A stretch of DNA of 64,000 bases from a virus: the IMG/VR virus record IMGVR_UViG_3300008963_000001, positions 1-64,000 of that record. One strand, given 5' to 3'. This document shows, piece after piece, positions 1 through 7,133 of this stretch (positions are counted from its first letter, which is position 1; the number at the start of each line of letters is the position of its first letter). The notes below the pieces were generated by a model that saw only the letters and a program-made list of their open reading frames with translations, ran no database searches and was not told where the DNA came from. Position numbers and translations under genes: made by a program.

Positions 1-1
1 C

Positions 2-154
2 GAGCCAGCTAACAATTATGCTGTGACAATTGACGGCAAACGTTGGAAAGTGTTCAGCTCAGAAAGAGCAGCACAGAAAGCAGCTAACACTATCAAGTCT
101 AAATACGGCAAGGATGCACAGGTCTTTCAAACTGGTTCTCCTGCTACAAACTAA
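2..154 (+). CDS. C-terminal part of an unknown phage protein (5' truncated by window edge)
   Basis: An open frame enters from the left edge and ends at TAA 152-154, giving the last 50 residues of a protein. The visible part is basic and hydrophilic: a short beta-like stretch around YAVTIDGKRWKVF, then an Ala/Lys-rich helix (SERAAQKAANTIKSKYGK), ending in GSPATN. It stops just before a strong rho-independent terminator, as expected for the last gene of a transcription unit. I do not recognise the family, and the missing N-terminus prevents assignment. An alternative 82-codon frame starting at 30 overlaps this tail but runs through the terminator and is judged spurious. Confidence 0.6.
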   Translation, partial: EPANNYAVTIDGKRWKVFSSERAAQKAANTIKSKYGKDAQVFQTGSPATN

Positions 155-196
155 AATAATAACTAGAAAAGCAATTAATAGTTACTACACTTTGAA

Positions 197-228
197 AAGC
201 CAGTCAAAACAATTGACTGGCTTTTTTT
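197..228 (+). terminator. Rho-independent terminator
   Basis: A 9-bp perfect stem (GCCAGTCAA at 199-207 pairing with TTGACTGGC at 213-221) with a 5-nt loop is followed by seven T residues (222-228). A/T pairs extend the base by a few more bp. It ends the transcript of the gene stopping at 154. The 3' arm also supplies the -35 box of the promoter for the next gene, so termination and re-initiation share the same bases. Confidence 0.9.
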
Positions 229-241
229 ATGGCTATATAAT
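213..241 (+). promoter_or_regulatory. Sigma70-type promoter P1 for the DsbA-like gene
   Basis: TTGACT (213-218), a 17-bp spacer, then TATAAT (236-241): 11 of 12 consensus positions at ideal spacing. The -35 box is the 3' arm of the preceding terminator hairpin. Predicted transcription starts near 248 and reads into the gene at 305. Confidence 0.75.
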
Positions 242-291
242 AATAATTTATTTACTGGCTTTTTTTATAGCTATATAATAATAATTTATTT
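216..291 (+). repeat. 38-bp tandem duplication (two copies)
   Basis: Positions 216-253 and 254-291 are two adjacent 38-bp units identical except for one base (G231 versus A269). Each unit holds ACTGGC, a T7 tract, a TATAAT box and an AT-rich tail. The duplication copies the terminator T-tract and the promoter -10 region, but not the 5' arm of the terminator stem. Confidence 0.95.
251..279 (+). promoter_or_regulatory. Second promoter P2 created by the tandem duplication
   Basis: The second 38-bp unit places TATAAT (274-279) exactly 17 bp after TTTACT (251-256). The -10 box is perfect but the -35 box matches only 4 of 6. It probably adds initiation about 38 nt downstream of P1. This is inferred from sequence only. 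Confidence 0.5.
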
Positions 292-304
292 AAGGAGAAC
301 AACA

Positions 305-577
305 ATGGCTAAGATTTACGGCCCCGAAGAAAAGGCAAAACTAGAAAGATTGATTCGCGAAGGCTCGAACGTCCTGCGAGAAGTAGAAGATTTACAGGAA
401 GGCCTTAAAGAAACTGTAAAGGCAGTTGCGGAAGAACTGCAAATCAAACCTGCAATTATCAACAAGAGTATTAAAATTGCCCACAAAGACGAGTGGTACA
501 AGCATCAAGAAGAGTGGGAAGAAATTGAAGGCATTTTAGGCATTACAAAAAATTTACCGGAAGACAAAGACGAATAA
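305..577 (+). CDS. dsbA: DsbA-like double-stranded DNA-binding protein (T4-like)
   Basis: A small, highly charged, helix-rich protein of 90 residues. Its size and layout resemble T4 DsbA, which binds double-stranded DNA near late promoters and helps late transcription. The clearest similarity is a central region (KAVAEELQIKPAIINKSIKIAHKDEW) that parallels the T4 stretch in which a helix ends with Tyr/Ala-His-Lys-Asp; the rest is heptad-like Leu/Glu/Lys helix. The start is fixed by an AAGGAG Shine-Dalgarno about 8 nt upstream of ATG 305. It is expressed from the duplicated promoter just upstream and lies immediately before DNA polymerase. The family assignment is by eye and moderately secure; a different small DNA-binding regulator is possible. 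Confidence 0.6.
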   Translation: MAKIYGPEEKAKLERLIREGSNVLREVEDLQEGLKETVKAVAEELQIKPAIINKSIKIAHKDEWYKHQEEWEEIEGILGITKNLPEDKDE

Positions 578-580
578 ATA
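573..580 (+). promoter_or_regulatory. T4-late-type promoter octamer
   Basis: AATAAATA fits the NATAAATA form of the T4-like late promoter, which is recognised by gp55-bound RNA polymerase. It overlaps the stop codon of the DsbA-like gene and would start transcription near 586, in the leader of the DNA polymerase gene. The motif is short and A/T-rich, so chance occurrence is possible. Confidence 0.4.
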
Positions 581-662
581 TCTTCACTAGCAAGGTAGGC
601 GAGGCCATAAACCGCAAGTCAGGTCAAGCGAGCCGGAAGTCGCAACAAGGAGAAAAAACAAT
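581..662 (+). promoter_or_regulatory. GC-richer leader of the DNA polymerase gene
   Basis: The 82 nt before gp43 are clearly less A/T-rich than the neighbouring intergenic DNA. They contain short self-complementary stretches (GGC-GAG-GCC near 599-607; GCGA/TCGC flanking GCCGGAAG around 628-643), followed by an AAGGAG ribosome site. In T4 and RB69, gp43 represses its own translation by binding a hairpin in this position, so an operator here is plausible. No match to the known operator is evident. Confidence 0.3.
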
Positions 663-3329
663 ATGAGCTATGTTGACGCGATCTATGATCGTGATCAAGA
701 TATGATTCGAGTCGTTGAAAGAAACGACAAGGGAGAGCGCCACTTTAAAGAATTCCCTGCACGTCATATCTTTTACTATGATGACCCCAAAGGTAAATTC
801 CAATCAATTTTTGGTACCCCTGTAAGTCGTGTTTCATGTAAGAATATCAAAGAAATGCGCAAAGAACTTGCGATACACTCTAATCGCAAATTATATGAAA
901 GCGATATAAATCCTATCTATAGATGTCTAGAAGACAACTATCTCAATCAAGATGCACCCAAACTAAATGTAGCGTTTTTCGATATCGAGGTGGATTTTGA
1001 TCCAGAGCGCGGCTATGCTGCACCAGAAGATGCATTTATGCCGATCACTGCAATTGCTGTTCATCTGCAATGGCTAGACACGCTCGTGTGTTTGGCTATT
1101 CCTCCCAAGACACTATCTATGGAAGAAGCAGAAAAGCAAGTGGAAGACTTCCCTAATACCATGCTTTTTGAAACAGAAGCAGAACTATTGGAAACATTCT
1201 TAGATTTAATCGAAGAAGCCGACGTGTTAAGTGGGTGGAACAGCGAAGGATTTGATATTCCCTATACTGTTAACCGCGTGACCAAAGTTCTCAGCAAAGA
1301 AGACACTCGAAGGTTTTGCCTGTGGAACCAACTGCCTAAAAAGCGCGAATACGAAAAGTTTGGTAAAACTTCACAGACATATGATCTTGTGGGGCGCATA
1401 CATGTCGACAGTTTAGAGCTGTACAGAAAATACAATTATGAAGAACGTCACACGTATCGACTGGACGCAATCGGCGAGCTGGAAGTAGGCGAAAAGAAAA
1501 CTGTCTACGAAGGCACACTGGATCAATTATACAACAACGACTTTCGCAAGTTTATCGAATACAACAGGCAGGACACTGCACTGCTAGACAAGTTAGATAA
1601 AAAACTAAAATTTATTGATCTTGCAAACACAATTGCGCACGAAAATACTGTGCTTATTCAAACTACTATGGGTGCTGTTGCTGTAACAGAACAGGCAATT
1701 ATCAATGAAGCACACCGCAGAGGCATGGTGGTGCCAAACAGAGTCAAACGCGAACCTGGCTCGGAGCCTGCGGCAGGTGCATATGTTGCATATCCAAAGA
1801 AAGGTATCCACGAATGGGTAGGATCAGTTGACATCAACTCGCTGTATCCGTCGGTGATTCGTGCGCTTAATATGGGTCCTGAAACAATTGTAGGCCAGTT
1901 GCGACAGGATGGTACACAGGCCATGATTGAAGCAGAAATGGGCAAAGGAAAGAGTTTCGCCAATGCTTGGGAAGGCAAGTTTGGCAGCATGGAATATGAT
2001 GCTGTTATGGCCAAGGAAGTTGGCAGAGAAGTAGCCATCGACTGGGAAAATGGCGAAAGTGACACTCTCAGTGCCGCGCAGATCTACGATCTTGTTTTTG
2101 AAAGCAACCAGCCTTGGATGTTGAGTGCCAATGGAACAATTTTTACGTATGAATTCGAAGGTGTGATACCAGGTTTGTTGGCGCGATGGTATAAAGAACG
2201 TAAAGAAATGCAGGCCAAACTAAAAGAAGTCAGAAATGCAGGTAACACAATTGAAGAAGAATACTGGGACAAACGGCAGTTGGTTAAAAAAATTAATCTA
2301 AACAGTTTGTATGGTGCAATTCTCAACCCCGGTTGCCGCTTCTTTGATAACCGAATCGGACAGAGTACCACACTCACCGGTCGCCAAATTACACGTCACA
2401 TGGCGGCTAAGATTAATGAAATCATCGCGGGAGAATATGACCACGTAGGCAAAGCAATAATATACGGCGACACCGACAGTGCCTATTTTTCTGCATATAC
2501 TACTCTACGCAAGGATATCGACAAGGGCAATATTCCGTGGGACGTTGATAATATAATCGAACTATACGACACAATAGGCGAAGAGGCCAACTCTACGTTT
2601 ACCAAGTTCATGCAGTACGCATTTCATTGTCCTAAAAAACACGGCGATATCATCAAATCCGGTCGAGAAATTGTAGCAAAAAAAGGACTGTTCATTACAA
2701 AAAAACGCTATGCAGTGCTGGTAGTAGACAACGAAGGCAAGCGGCTTGATGTAGAAGGCAAGTCCGGTAAGATCAAACCAATGGGACTTGATCTTAAGCG
2801 TTCGGACACGCCTGTCGTAATCCAAGAATTCCTTTCAACAGTGTTACAAATGGTACTAGAAGGCTATGAAAAAGAAGAAGTGCTAGAATATATTACTGAT
2901 TTTCGCACCGACTTCAAGGCCAGACCGGGTTGGGAAAAGGGCAGTCCTAAGAGAGCAAACAAAATTACAGAATACAAGGCCAAAGAAAAGAAAGCAGGCA
3001 AAGCAAACATGCCCGGGCACGTTCGAGCAAGCATCAATTGGAACACGCTTAAAAACATGCACGGAGACAAGTATTCGATGAGTATCACAGACGGTGCAAA
3101 AGTAATTGTTTGCAAACTAAAACAAAACCCCATGGCATACACGTCTGTGGCCTATCCTGTAGACGAACTAAGACTGCCAGACTGGTTTAAGGAATTGCCG
3201 TTCGATGACGCGGCAATGGAGAATTCAGTCATCGACGAAAAATTAAAAAATCTTATCGGAGAACTGGGTTGGGACATTGCGAGCACAAGATCCGATAATA
3301 CTTTTAACAAATTGTTCGATTTTGAATAA
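663..3329 (+). CDS. 43: DNA polymerase, family B (T4 gp43-like)
   Basis: Replicative DNA polymerase with proofreading 3'-5' exonuclease; 888 residues against 898 in T4. Exonuclease motifs are present: Exo I FFDIEV (D107, E109), Exo II NSEGFDIP (D198) and Exo III YNRQDTALL (D304). Polymerase motifs are intact: motif A DINSLYPS (D390), motif B KKINLNSLYGA, and motif C YGDTDS (601-606, catalytic D603 and D605), followed by a KKRY motif. The C-terminus ends in NTFNKLFDFE, resembling the clamp-binding tail of T4 gp43, which suits the sliding clamp encoded directly downstream. No intein or split (as found in some T4-like phages) is visible. The start has AAGGAG 8-9 nt upstream. Identification is secure. 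Confidence 0.97.
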   Translation: MSYVDAIYDRDQDMIRVVERNDKGERHFKEFPARHIFYYDDPKGKFQSIFGTPVSRVSCKNIKEMRKELAIHSNRKLYESDINPIYRCLEDNYLNQDAPKLNVAFFDIEVDFDPERGYAAPEDAFMPITAIAVHLQWLDTLVCLAIPPKTLSMEEAEKQVEDFPNTMLFETEAELLETFLDLIEEADVLSGWNSEGFDIPYTVNRVTKVLSKEDTRRFCLWNQLPKKREYEKFGKTSQTYDLVGRIHVDSLELYRKYNYEERHTYRLDAIGELEVGEKKTVYEGTLDQLYNNDFRKFIEYNRQDTALLDKLDKKLKFIDLANTIAHENTVLIQTTMGAVAVTEQAIINEAHRRGMVVPNRVKREPGSEPAAGAYVAYPKKGIHEWVGSVDINSLYPSVIRALNMGPETIVGQLRQDGTQAMIEAEMGKGKSFANAWEGKFGSMEYDAVMAKEVGREVAIDWENGESDTLSAAQIYDLVFESNQPWMLSANGTIFTYEFEGVIPGLLARWYKERKEMQAKLKEVRNAGNTIEEEYWDKRQLVKKINLNSLYGAILNPGCRFFDNRIGQSTTLTGRQITRHMAAKINEIIAGEYDHVGKAIIYGDTDSAYFSAYTTLRKDIDKGNIPWDVDNIIELYDTIGEEANSTFTKFMQYAFHCPKKHGDIIKSGREIVAKKGLFITKKRYAVLVVDNEGKRLDVEGKSGKIKPMGLDLKRSDTPVVIQEFLSTVLQMVLEGYEKEEVLEYITDFRTDFKARPGWEKGSPKRANKITEYKAKEKKAGKANMPGHVRASINWNTLKNMHGDKYSMSITDGAKVIVCKLKQNPMAYTSVAYPVDELRLPDWFKELPFDDAAMENSVIDEKLKNLIGELGWDIASTRSDNTFNKLFDFE

Positions 3330-3336
3330 AAAGTTG

Positions 3337-3365
3337 TTGACAAACAGCTCAAACCTAAATAAACT
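3337..3365 (+). promoter_or_regulatory. Candidate sigma70-type promoter for the sliding clamp
   Basis: A perfect TTGACA (3337-3342) is followed after 17 bp by TAAACT (3360-3365, 4 of 6). It lies in the 60-nt gap between gp43 and the clamp gene. A late-promoter-like CCTAAATA (3354-3361) overlaps it. A separate promoter would let the clamp, needed in excess, be made independently of the polymerase. Confidence 0.5.
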
Positions 3366-3389
3366 TGTACTACAAATGGAGAATAAATT

Positions 3390-4127
3390 ATGCAAGACAT
3401 CTTACAAGATATTGTAAGTCACACACAGAATCTCGGCTTCCTTCTTACTGTTAAAGTTGTAGGGGACGAAGACAAAACAGAAATGTTTTCAATGGCTGAC
3501 GATCGATCTGTTATTATGAGCGCAGAGACGCACAATCCTTATGCGGACATGATCGGTACATTTGGCATGCCACAGCTTAACAAGCTGAAGTATTTGTTGG
3601 ACGGTTCTGAGTACAAAGAAGATGCTAAGATCACAGTCACTACTGCCGAGCGCAACGGCGAAACCGTTCCTGTAGGTATTCATTTTGAAAACAAGGATGG
3701 CGATTTCAAGAACGATTACCGTTTTATGAATCAAGACATCATCAACGAAAAAATGAAGACCGTAAAGTTTCGTGGTGCGAATTGGAATGTAACTGTTGTT
3801 CCTAGTCTTGCTAGCGTACAGAGATTTAACTTTCAAGCAGGTGCTAACAGCGAACATCCTACATTTATTGCCCGTACAGAAGATAGCAATTTAAAGTTCA
3901 CGTTTGGCGATGCTAGCACGCACGGCGGCGAGTTTGTATTTGCAACAGACGTCGAAGGTACGCTAGATAAAGGCTGGGCTTGGCCTGTTGCACCTATTCT
4001 TGCAATTCTTAAAATTGCGGATGTCAACAATACCAAGATGAGTTTGAGTAACGACGGTGCAATTCAGATCGAGCTTGATTCAGGACTTGCAAACTACAAA
4101 TATATCATTCCTGCACAAGCGGCCTAA
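3390..4127 (+). CDS. 45: Sliding clamp, DNA polymerase accessory protein (gp45-like)
   Basis: A 245-residue protein with the size and beta-alpha alternation of the T4 gp45/PCNA-type clamp, which encircles DNA as a trimer, tethers gp43 and activates late transcription through gp55 and gp33. Recognisable points are the N-terminal domain ending in FGMPQLNKLKYLL, a PCNA-like helix, and the C-terminal strand near LANYKYIIPAQ. The protein is acidic overall. It sits directly after gp43, whose C-terminus carries a clamp-binding peptide. GGAG precedes ATG 3390 by 8 nt. In T4 the clamp neighbours the loader genes 44/62; no loader subunit is seen in this window. The call rests on position, size and the shared helix. 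Confidence 0.8.
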   Translation: MQDILQDIVSHTQNLGFLLTVKVVGDEDKTEMFSMADDRSVIMSAETHNPYADMIGTFGMPQLNKLKYLLDGSEYKEDAKITVTTAERNGETVPVGIHFENKDGDFKNDYRFMNQDIINEKMKTVKFRGANWNVTVVPSLASVQRFNFQAGANSEHPTFIARTEDSNLKFTFGDASTHGGEFVFATDVEGTLDKGWAWPVAPILAILKIADVNNTKMSLSNDGAIQIELDSGLANYKYIIPAQAA

Positions 4128-4135
4128 ATAATCAT

Positions 4136-5686
4136 ATGAAAAAACCAGTAGACTTAACTCCGTTACAAAAAGACTATGCTGTCTATTTGCCAGCAATAAG
4201 TAGTTTTTACTCTACATATATTGCAAAGCAGAGACAGAGCGAATTTGTACCTAAAGATCGTATCCCTGCAGGCTTTGATCGTGGCATCGAAGGCATGAAC
4301 TTCCTAAACCACGAAGCAGGTTATTACACATACGATTATGCTCTGTACTCTGCAGGCCATGCTCAATTAGATCCGCAGAAAACACTAGAATCAGACATAA
4401 TGATTCATGATCGAGACAAGAGTCGTTCTATGATTTTAGGCGACTCCGGCGGTTATCAGGTAGGTAAAGGCATTCTCAAATTTGATTGGCACAACTTCGA
4501 GGGTGCAGAAGCAAATGCAACTCGAAATAAAATACTCAATTGGCTAGAATTAACAGCAGACTGGTCAATGACGCTGGATGTTCCTACTTGGGCATGCGAC
4601 CATATTCATGCTCCGAAGACTGGATTAAAGAATTTCGAAGACTGCCTCGAAAAAACACGTTTTAATAACCAGTATTGGTTAGAACGTAGGCAAGGCAAAA
4701 CCAAATTCTTAAATGTCTTGCAGGGATCAGACTGGGACACAGCAGAACAGTGGTACGAAGGCGTAAAAGAATTTTCCGACGAAAGCGTTTGGGGCGACAA
4801 GGCCTGCGAAGGCTGGGCAATGGGCGGCGCTAACATGTGCAAAATGCCTATTACACTGCGCCGTTTGATTACTATGAAGTTTGACGGCATGTTAGAAGGC
4901 AAAGATTGGATGCACTTCTTGGGAACTGCCCAGTTAGATTGGAGTTGTTTCCTAACCAGCATTCAGCGACAGGTTCGCAAGCACTGCAACGAGAATTTTA
5001 CCATTTCATTTGATTGTGCTAGTCCGTTTATTGCAACAGCACACGGACTTGTTTATACTAATGCGCAACACAATGCCAAGCGGTGGGCAGTAATCATGGA
5101 CAAGGCTCCCGACAACAAGGCACTGGCAGAACGTCATGACATTCCGTTTCCGTTTGAAAGTGAAATTGGTAGGCGATTGAGCATTGCTGACGTCTGCCAC
5201 TATGCGCCTGGCATGCTCAACAAGATTGGCAAAGAAGGCAAAACATCATGGGACAGTTTTGCATATGCACTGATGATGTCGCACAATGTATACTGTCATA
5301 TCGTAGCAGTGCAACGTGCTAACAATCTCATGGACATCGAGCGTGCAAAGGCACAGCCCGACTGGAGACACTGGAAAAAGGTCAAACAAGCCGATAAGAG
5401 CGACGAGTATTCCGAATGGGTGCCGCGCAATATTTTATACTTCGATCGTTTTGTAGAAGAACTGTTTGAGTGCGAGACAAAACAAGCGGCGTTTGACATG
5501 ATCAAGCAGGCCGATAGTTTCTTAAAAGATCTAGAAGGTGCTAGACTACGCGGCGGTATTACAAACGAATTCAATCGCATGTTTGTGGAAGTAGATGACG
5601 AAGGCGACGAAATTCAACCGTGGACTGATGACAGGGAAGACGACGAACTCGACAAACTCGAAGGAGAGTTAAAGGAGAATGAATGA
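4136..5686 (+). CDS. dpdA: tRNA-guanine transglycosylase-like protein, probable DpdA (7-deazaguanine insertion into DNA)
   Basis: A 516-residue TGT-fold protein. In the family, TGT enzymes exchange guanine in tRNA for preQ1; the DpdA branch, known in phages and bacterial islands, inserts preQ0-type bases into DNA. Visible TGT landmarks in order are DSGGYQ (103-108; D103 matches the general Asp of the TGT active site), LDVPTW (D148), LQGSD (195-199), GWAMGGANM (GG loop near 230) and SFDCASP (D293, matching the nucleophile region of TGT). The classical C-terminal CxC..C..H zinc signature is not evident, which fits DpdA-like divergence. The acidic tail (EDDELDKLEGELKENE) is unusual. It lies 8 nt after the clamp with no obvious Shine-Dalgarno, and shares the region with folE, queE and a QueD-like gene, so a DNA-modifying role is favoured over tRNA modification. 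Confidence 0.75.
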   Translation: MKKPVDLTPLQKDYAVYLPAISSFYSTYIAKQRQSEFVPKDRIPAGFDRGIEGMNFLNHEAGYYTYDYALYSAGHAQLDPQKTLESDIMIHDRDKSRSMILGDSGGYQVGKGILKFDWHNFEGAEANATRNKILNWLELTADWSMTLDVPTWACDHIHAPKTGLKNFEDCLEKTRFNNQYWLERRQGKTKFLNVLQGSDWDTAEQWYEGVKEFSDESVWGDKACEGWAMGGANMCKMPITLRRLITMKFDGMLEGKDWMHFLGTAQLDWSCFLTSIQRQVRKHCNENFTISFDCASPFIATAHGLVYTNAQHNAKRWAVIMDKAPDNKALAERHDIPFPFESEIGRRLSIADVCHYAPGMLNKIGKEGKTSWDSFAYALMMSHNVYCHIVAVQRANNLMDIERAKAQPDWRHWKKVKQADKSDEYSEWVPRNILYFDRFVEELFECETKQAAFDMIKQADSFLKDLEGARLRGGITNEFNRMFVEVDDEGDEIQPWTDDREDDELDKLEGELKENE

Positions 5687-5865
5687 AGTCTGATCAAAGA
5701 TTAAAATTTCTACAAGAATCGCACGCATATCTCGACAAACAAATAGCAGAAGTTTATAGGTCTAGATCTTTTGAAGATTTAGAACTGGTAAAACTCAAGA
5801 AAGAAAAATTAAGGCTGAAAGATGCAATTAGACACTTACAACACTCAACCGAGCGCGTCGATTAG
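5683..5865 (+). CDS. DUF465/YdcH-like small coiled-coil protein
   Basis: A 60-residue, almost entirely helical protein with the pattern of the DUF465 (YdcH-like) family: an early His followed by LDKQIAEV, a short acidic linker, then LKKEKLRLKDAI. The family is widespread in Proteobacteria and their phages and has no established biochemical role. It starts in an ATGA overlap with the DpdA-like stop codon, so it is probably translationally coupled to it. Confidence 0.7.
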   Translation: MKSDQRLKFLQESHAYLDKQIAEVYRSRSFEDLELVKLKKEKLRLKDAIRHLQHSTERVD

Positions 5866-6019
5866 GATCACACGACAGGATTTTGATCGATTACAAGAGC
5901 TTGTTAATGGGTTTAAGCAAATAGACGAAATTGAATGTACGCAGGAACAAAACAGCGTTCGATTTAAATTTTTCCTAGATGGTTATGAAATAAGTTTTAA
6001 GAGGACGCACAATGAATAG
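5822..6019 (+). CDS. Small unknown protein, overlapping reading frames
   Basis: A 65-residue frame beginning inside the preceding gene (44-nt overlap), with TAAGG upstream of ATG 5822, and running into the next gene (8-nt overlap). It contains a predicted helix (RQDFDRLQELVNGF) and two strand-like segments (NSVRFKFFLDG, YEISFKRT), giving a compact alpha-beta shape. No family is recognised. The long overlap is unusual but the next gene leaves no better start, and the frame fills the interval exactly. Confidence 0.55.
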   Translation: MQLDTYNTQPSASIRITRQDFDRLQELVNGFKQIDEIECTQEQNSVRFKFFLDGYEISFKRTHNE

Positions 6020-6524
6020 AGATTATGCTTCGGGGCAGTCGAACAAGGTTGTGTTTTTCCGCGGCGTTGAAGTCGAACACACTCCTGCATATGGTATGGA
6101 AACACTTTTTGTAACAGGCGTACAGGATGCTACAGAAATAGAAAAGCATTTAGAGGCGTGCAAGCATGTTTTCTTCGGTGCGAATCACAGTTTCAATCCA
6201 ACCGAACCTGCACACTACGAGCCGTGGGAAACAATGATTGAACACTTTTTACGCAAGGATATACTATGCACCTTAGATATCCCACTAAGCATAGCAGAAG
6301 AATTTTTAGAGGGACCTCTCGTAGAATATGACAACTTTATTCCTCAGATTAGAGTTGCTATTCCCTATATAAAACAGTATAATTATAACACTATGATTAA
6401 AATTGACGACAAAGATTTTCAAGCAACCAATCCCGGTGTTTGGTGTCATAGATTACACGATCTTATGAACAGCGATGTGTTTACGCCATGGCACGAGTAT
6501 AAAAATGATGAGGTTATCAAGTGA
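6012..6524 (+). CDS. Conserved marine T4-like phage protein in the 7-deazaguanine cluster (unknown function)
   Basis: 170 residues opening with MNRDYASGQSNKVVFFRG and continuing through an EHTPAYGMETLFV segment, a FGANHSFNP stretch, a TLDIPL segment, NYNTMIKIDDKDF, and a closing NPGVWCHRLHDLM. The many His, Cys and acidic residues in conserved-looking turns suggest a metal-binding or catalytic protein rather than a structural one. I associate this sequence type with T4-like marine phages, where it tends to accompany pterin/deazaguanine genes, but know of no assigned activity. It overlaps its neighbours on both sides and sits directly before the QueD-like gene. A role in the same pathway is inference from context. 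Confidence 0.7.
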   Translation: MNRDYASGQSNKVVFFRGVEVEHTPAYGMETLFVTGVQDATEIEKHLEACKHVFFGANHSFNPTEPAHYEPWETMIEHFLRKDILCTLDIPLSIAEEFLEGPLVEYDNFIPQIRVAIPYIKQYNYNTMIKIDDKDFQATNPGVWCHRLHDLMNSDVFTPWHEYKNDEVIK

Positions 6525-6922
6525 CAACTGTTAAGCAAGACGTTCGCCCAAAAAAAATGATCTGGGTAACATTTCAAAAAGAAGGCATTCACAAATATCC
6601 AGCGGCACTGACCGATCCAAAACTCGCAACAGGCGGCTGGGATGATGTAAGTTTTCTCGGCTATCCGCACAGGCATATTTTTAAGTTTAAAGTTTGGATT
6701 GAAGTGTTTACCGACGACCGTGATATTGAATTTATTCAGTTTAAACGCTGGCTAGAACGTCTTTACAGTGGCCAGGACGGTGATGTGTTAGCACTAGACT
6801 ATAAGAGTTGTGAAATGATTTCAGATGAACTTCATGAAATTATTTCGAACAAATATCCCAGCCGAGAGGTTTGGATTGAAGTCTCCGAAGACGGAGAAAA
6901 TGGATCTTTCATCAAATATTAA
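6521..6922 (+). CDS. queD: QueD/6-pyruvoyltetrahydropterin synthase-like T-fold protein (divergent)
   Basis: QueD converts 7,8-dihydroneopterin triphosphate (the FolE product) to 6-carboxytetrahydropterin, the substrate of QueE. This 133-residue protein shows the T-fold outline: a His in the first strand (H24, EGIHKYP), the HxH zinc pair on the second strand (H50, H52 in YPHRHIFKF), a helix starting SCEMISDEL (E98) and a last strand VWIEVSEDGENG resembling the VxVxET segment of QueD. The usual catalytic Cys four residues before HxH is Leu here; C97 next to E98 is the only nearby alternative. Translation starts at GTG 6521, overlapping the previous stop as GTGA. The fold assignment is moderately supported; the exact reaction is uncertain. 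Confidence 0.55.
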   Translation: MTTVKQDVRPKKMIWVTFQKEGIHKYPAALTDPKLATGGWDDVSFLGYPHRHIFKFKVWIEVFTDDRDIEFIQFKRWLERLYSGQDGDVLALDYKSCEMISDELHEIISNKYPSREVWIEVSEDGENGSFIKY

Positions 6923-6935
6923 TAAAGGAAAAGAG

Positions 6936-7133
6936 ATGAAGAAAGAAGTTTTTAAAATTTTTAACGACCTCGAAGAGTATCACGATTTTTGTCGCTTCGA
7001 ATTGCGTGAGTTTGATCCCGCTCACTTGTATCGCAAAAGCAACAGAAACTATAGAGCATTTTTGGCGTACAAAAATGCAAAACGCAACGGCCGAGGACGT
7101 AATTTTAATAAACACAATCACAATAGAAGATAA
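6936..7133 (+). CDS. Small basic protein of unknown function
   Basis: A 65-residue protein starting at ATG 6936 after AAAGGAAAAGAG. The N-terminal half is acidic and aromatic (KIFNDLEEYHDFCRF). The C-terminal half is strongly basic and ends in a tail rich in Arg, Asn and His (NAKRNGRGRNFNKHNHNRR), suggesting nucleic-acid binding. The stop overlaps the start of the glycosyltransferase gene (TAATG). A longer frame starting at 6825 would overlap the QueD-like gene by about 100 nt and lacks a ribosome site, so it was not used. Confidence 0.6.
   Translation: MKKEVFKIFNDLEEYHDFCRFELREFDPAHLYRKSNRNYRAFLAYKNAKRNGRGRNFNKHNHNRR

Noticed and set aside
30-278. 82-codon frame crossing the first gene end and the terminator
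   Set aside because: It reads through the terminator hairpin and both promoter copies, has no ribosome site, and overlaps a better-supported frame ending at 154.
581-660. tRNA or small RNA in the leader before DNA polymerase
   Set aside because: No cloverleaf arms, T-loop or CCA-type end can be drawn; only weak short stems.
1658-2065. 135-codon minus-strand frame inside DNA polymerase
   Set aside because: It lies within conserved polymerase coding sequence, has no promoter or ribosome site, and its translation looks like reverse-complement composition.
5822-5865. Programmed frameshift joining the two small overlapping genes
   Set aside because: No slippery heptamer or downstream structure is evident; two independent starts explain the layout.
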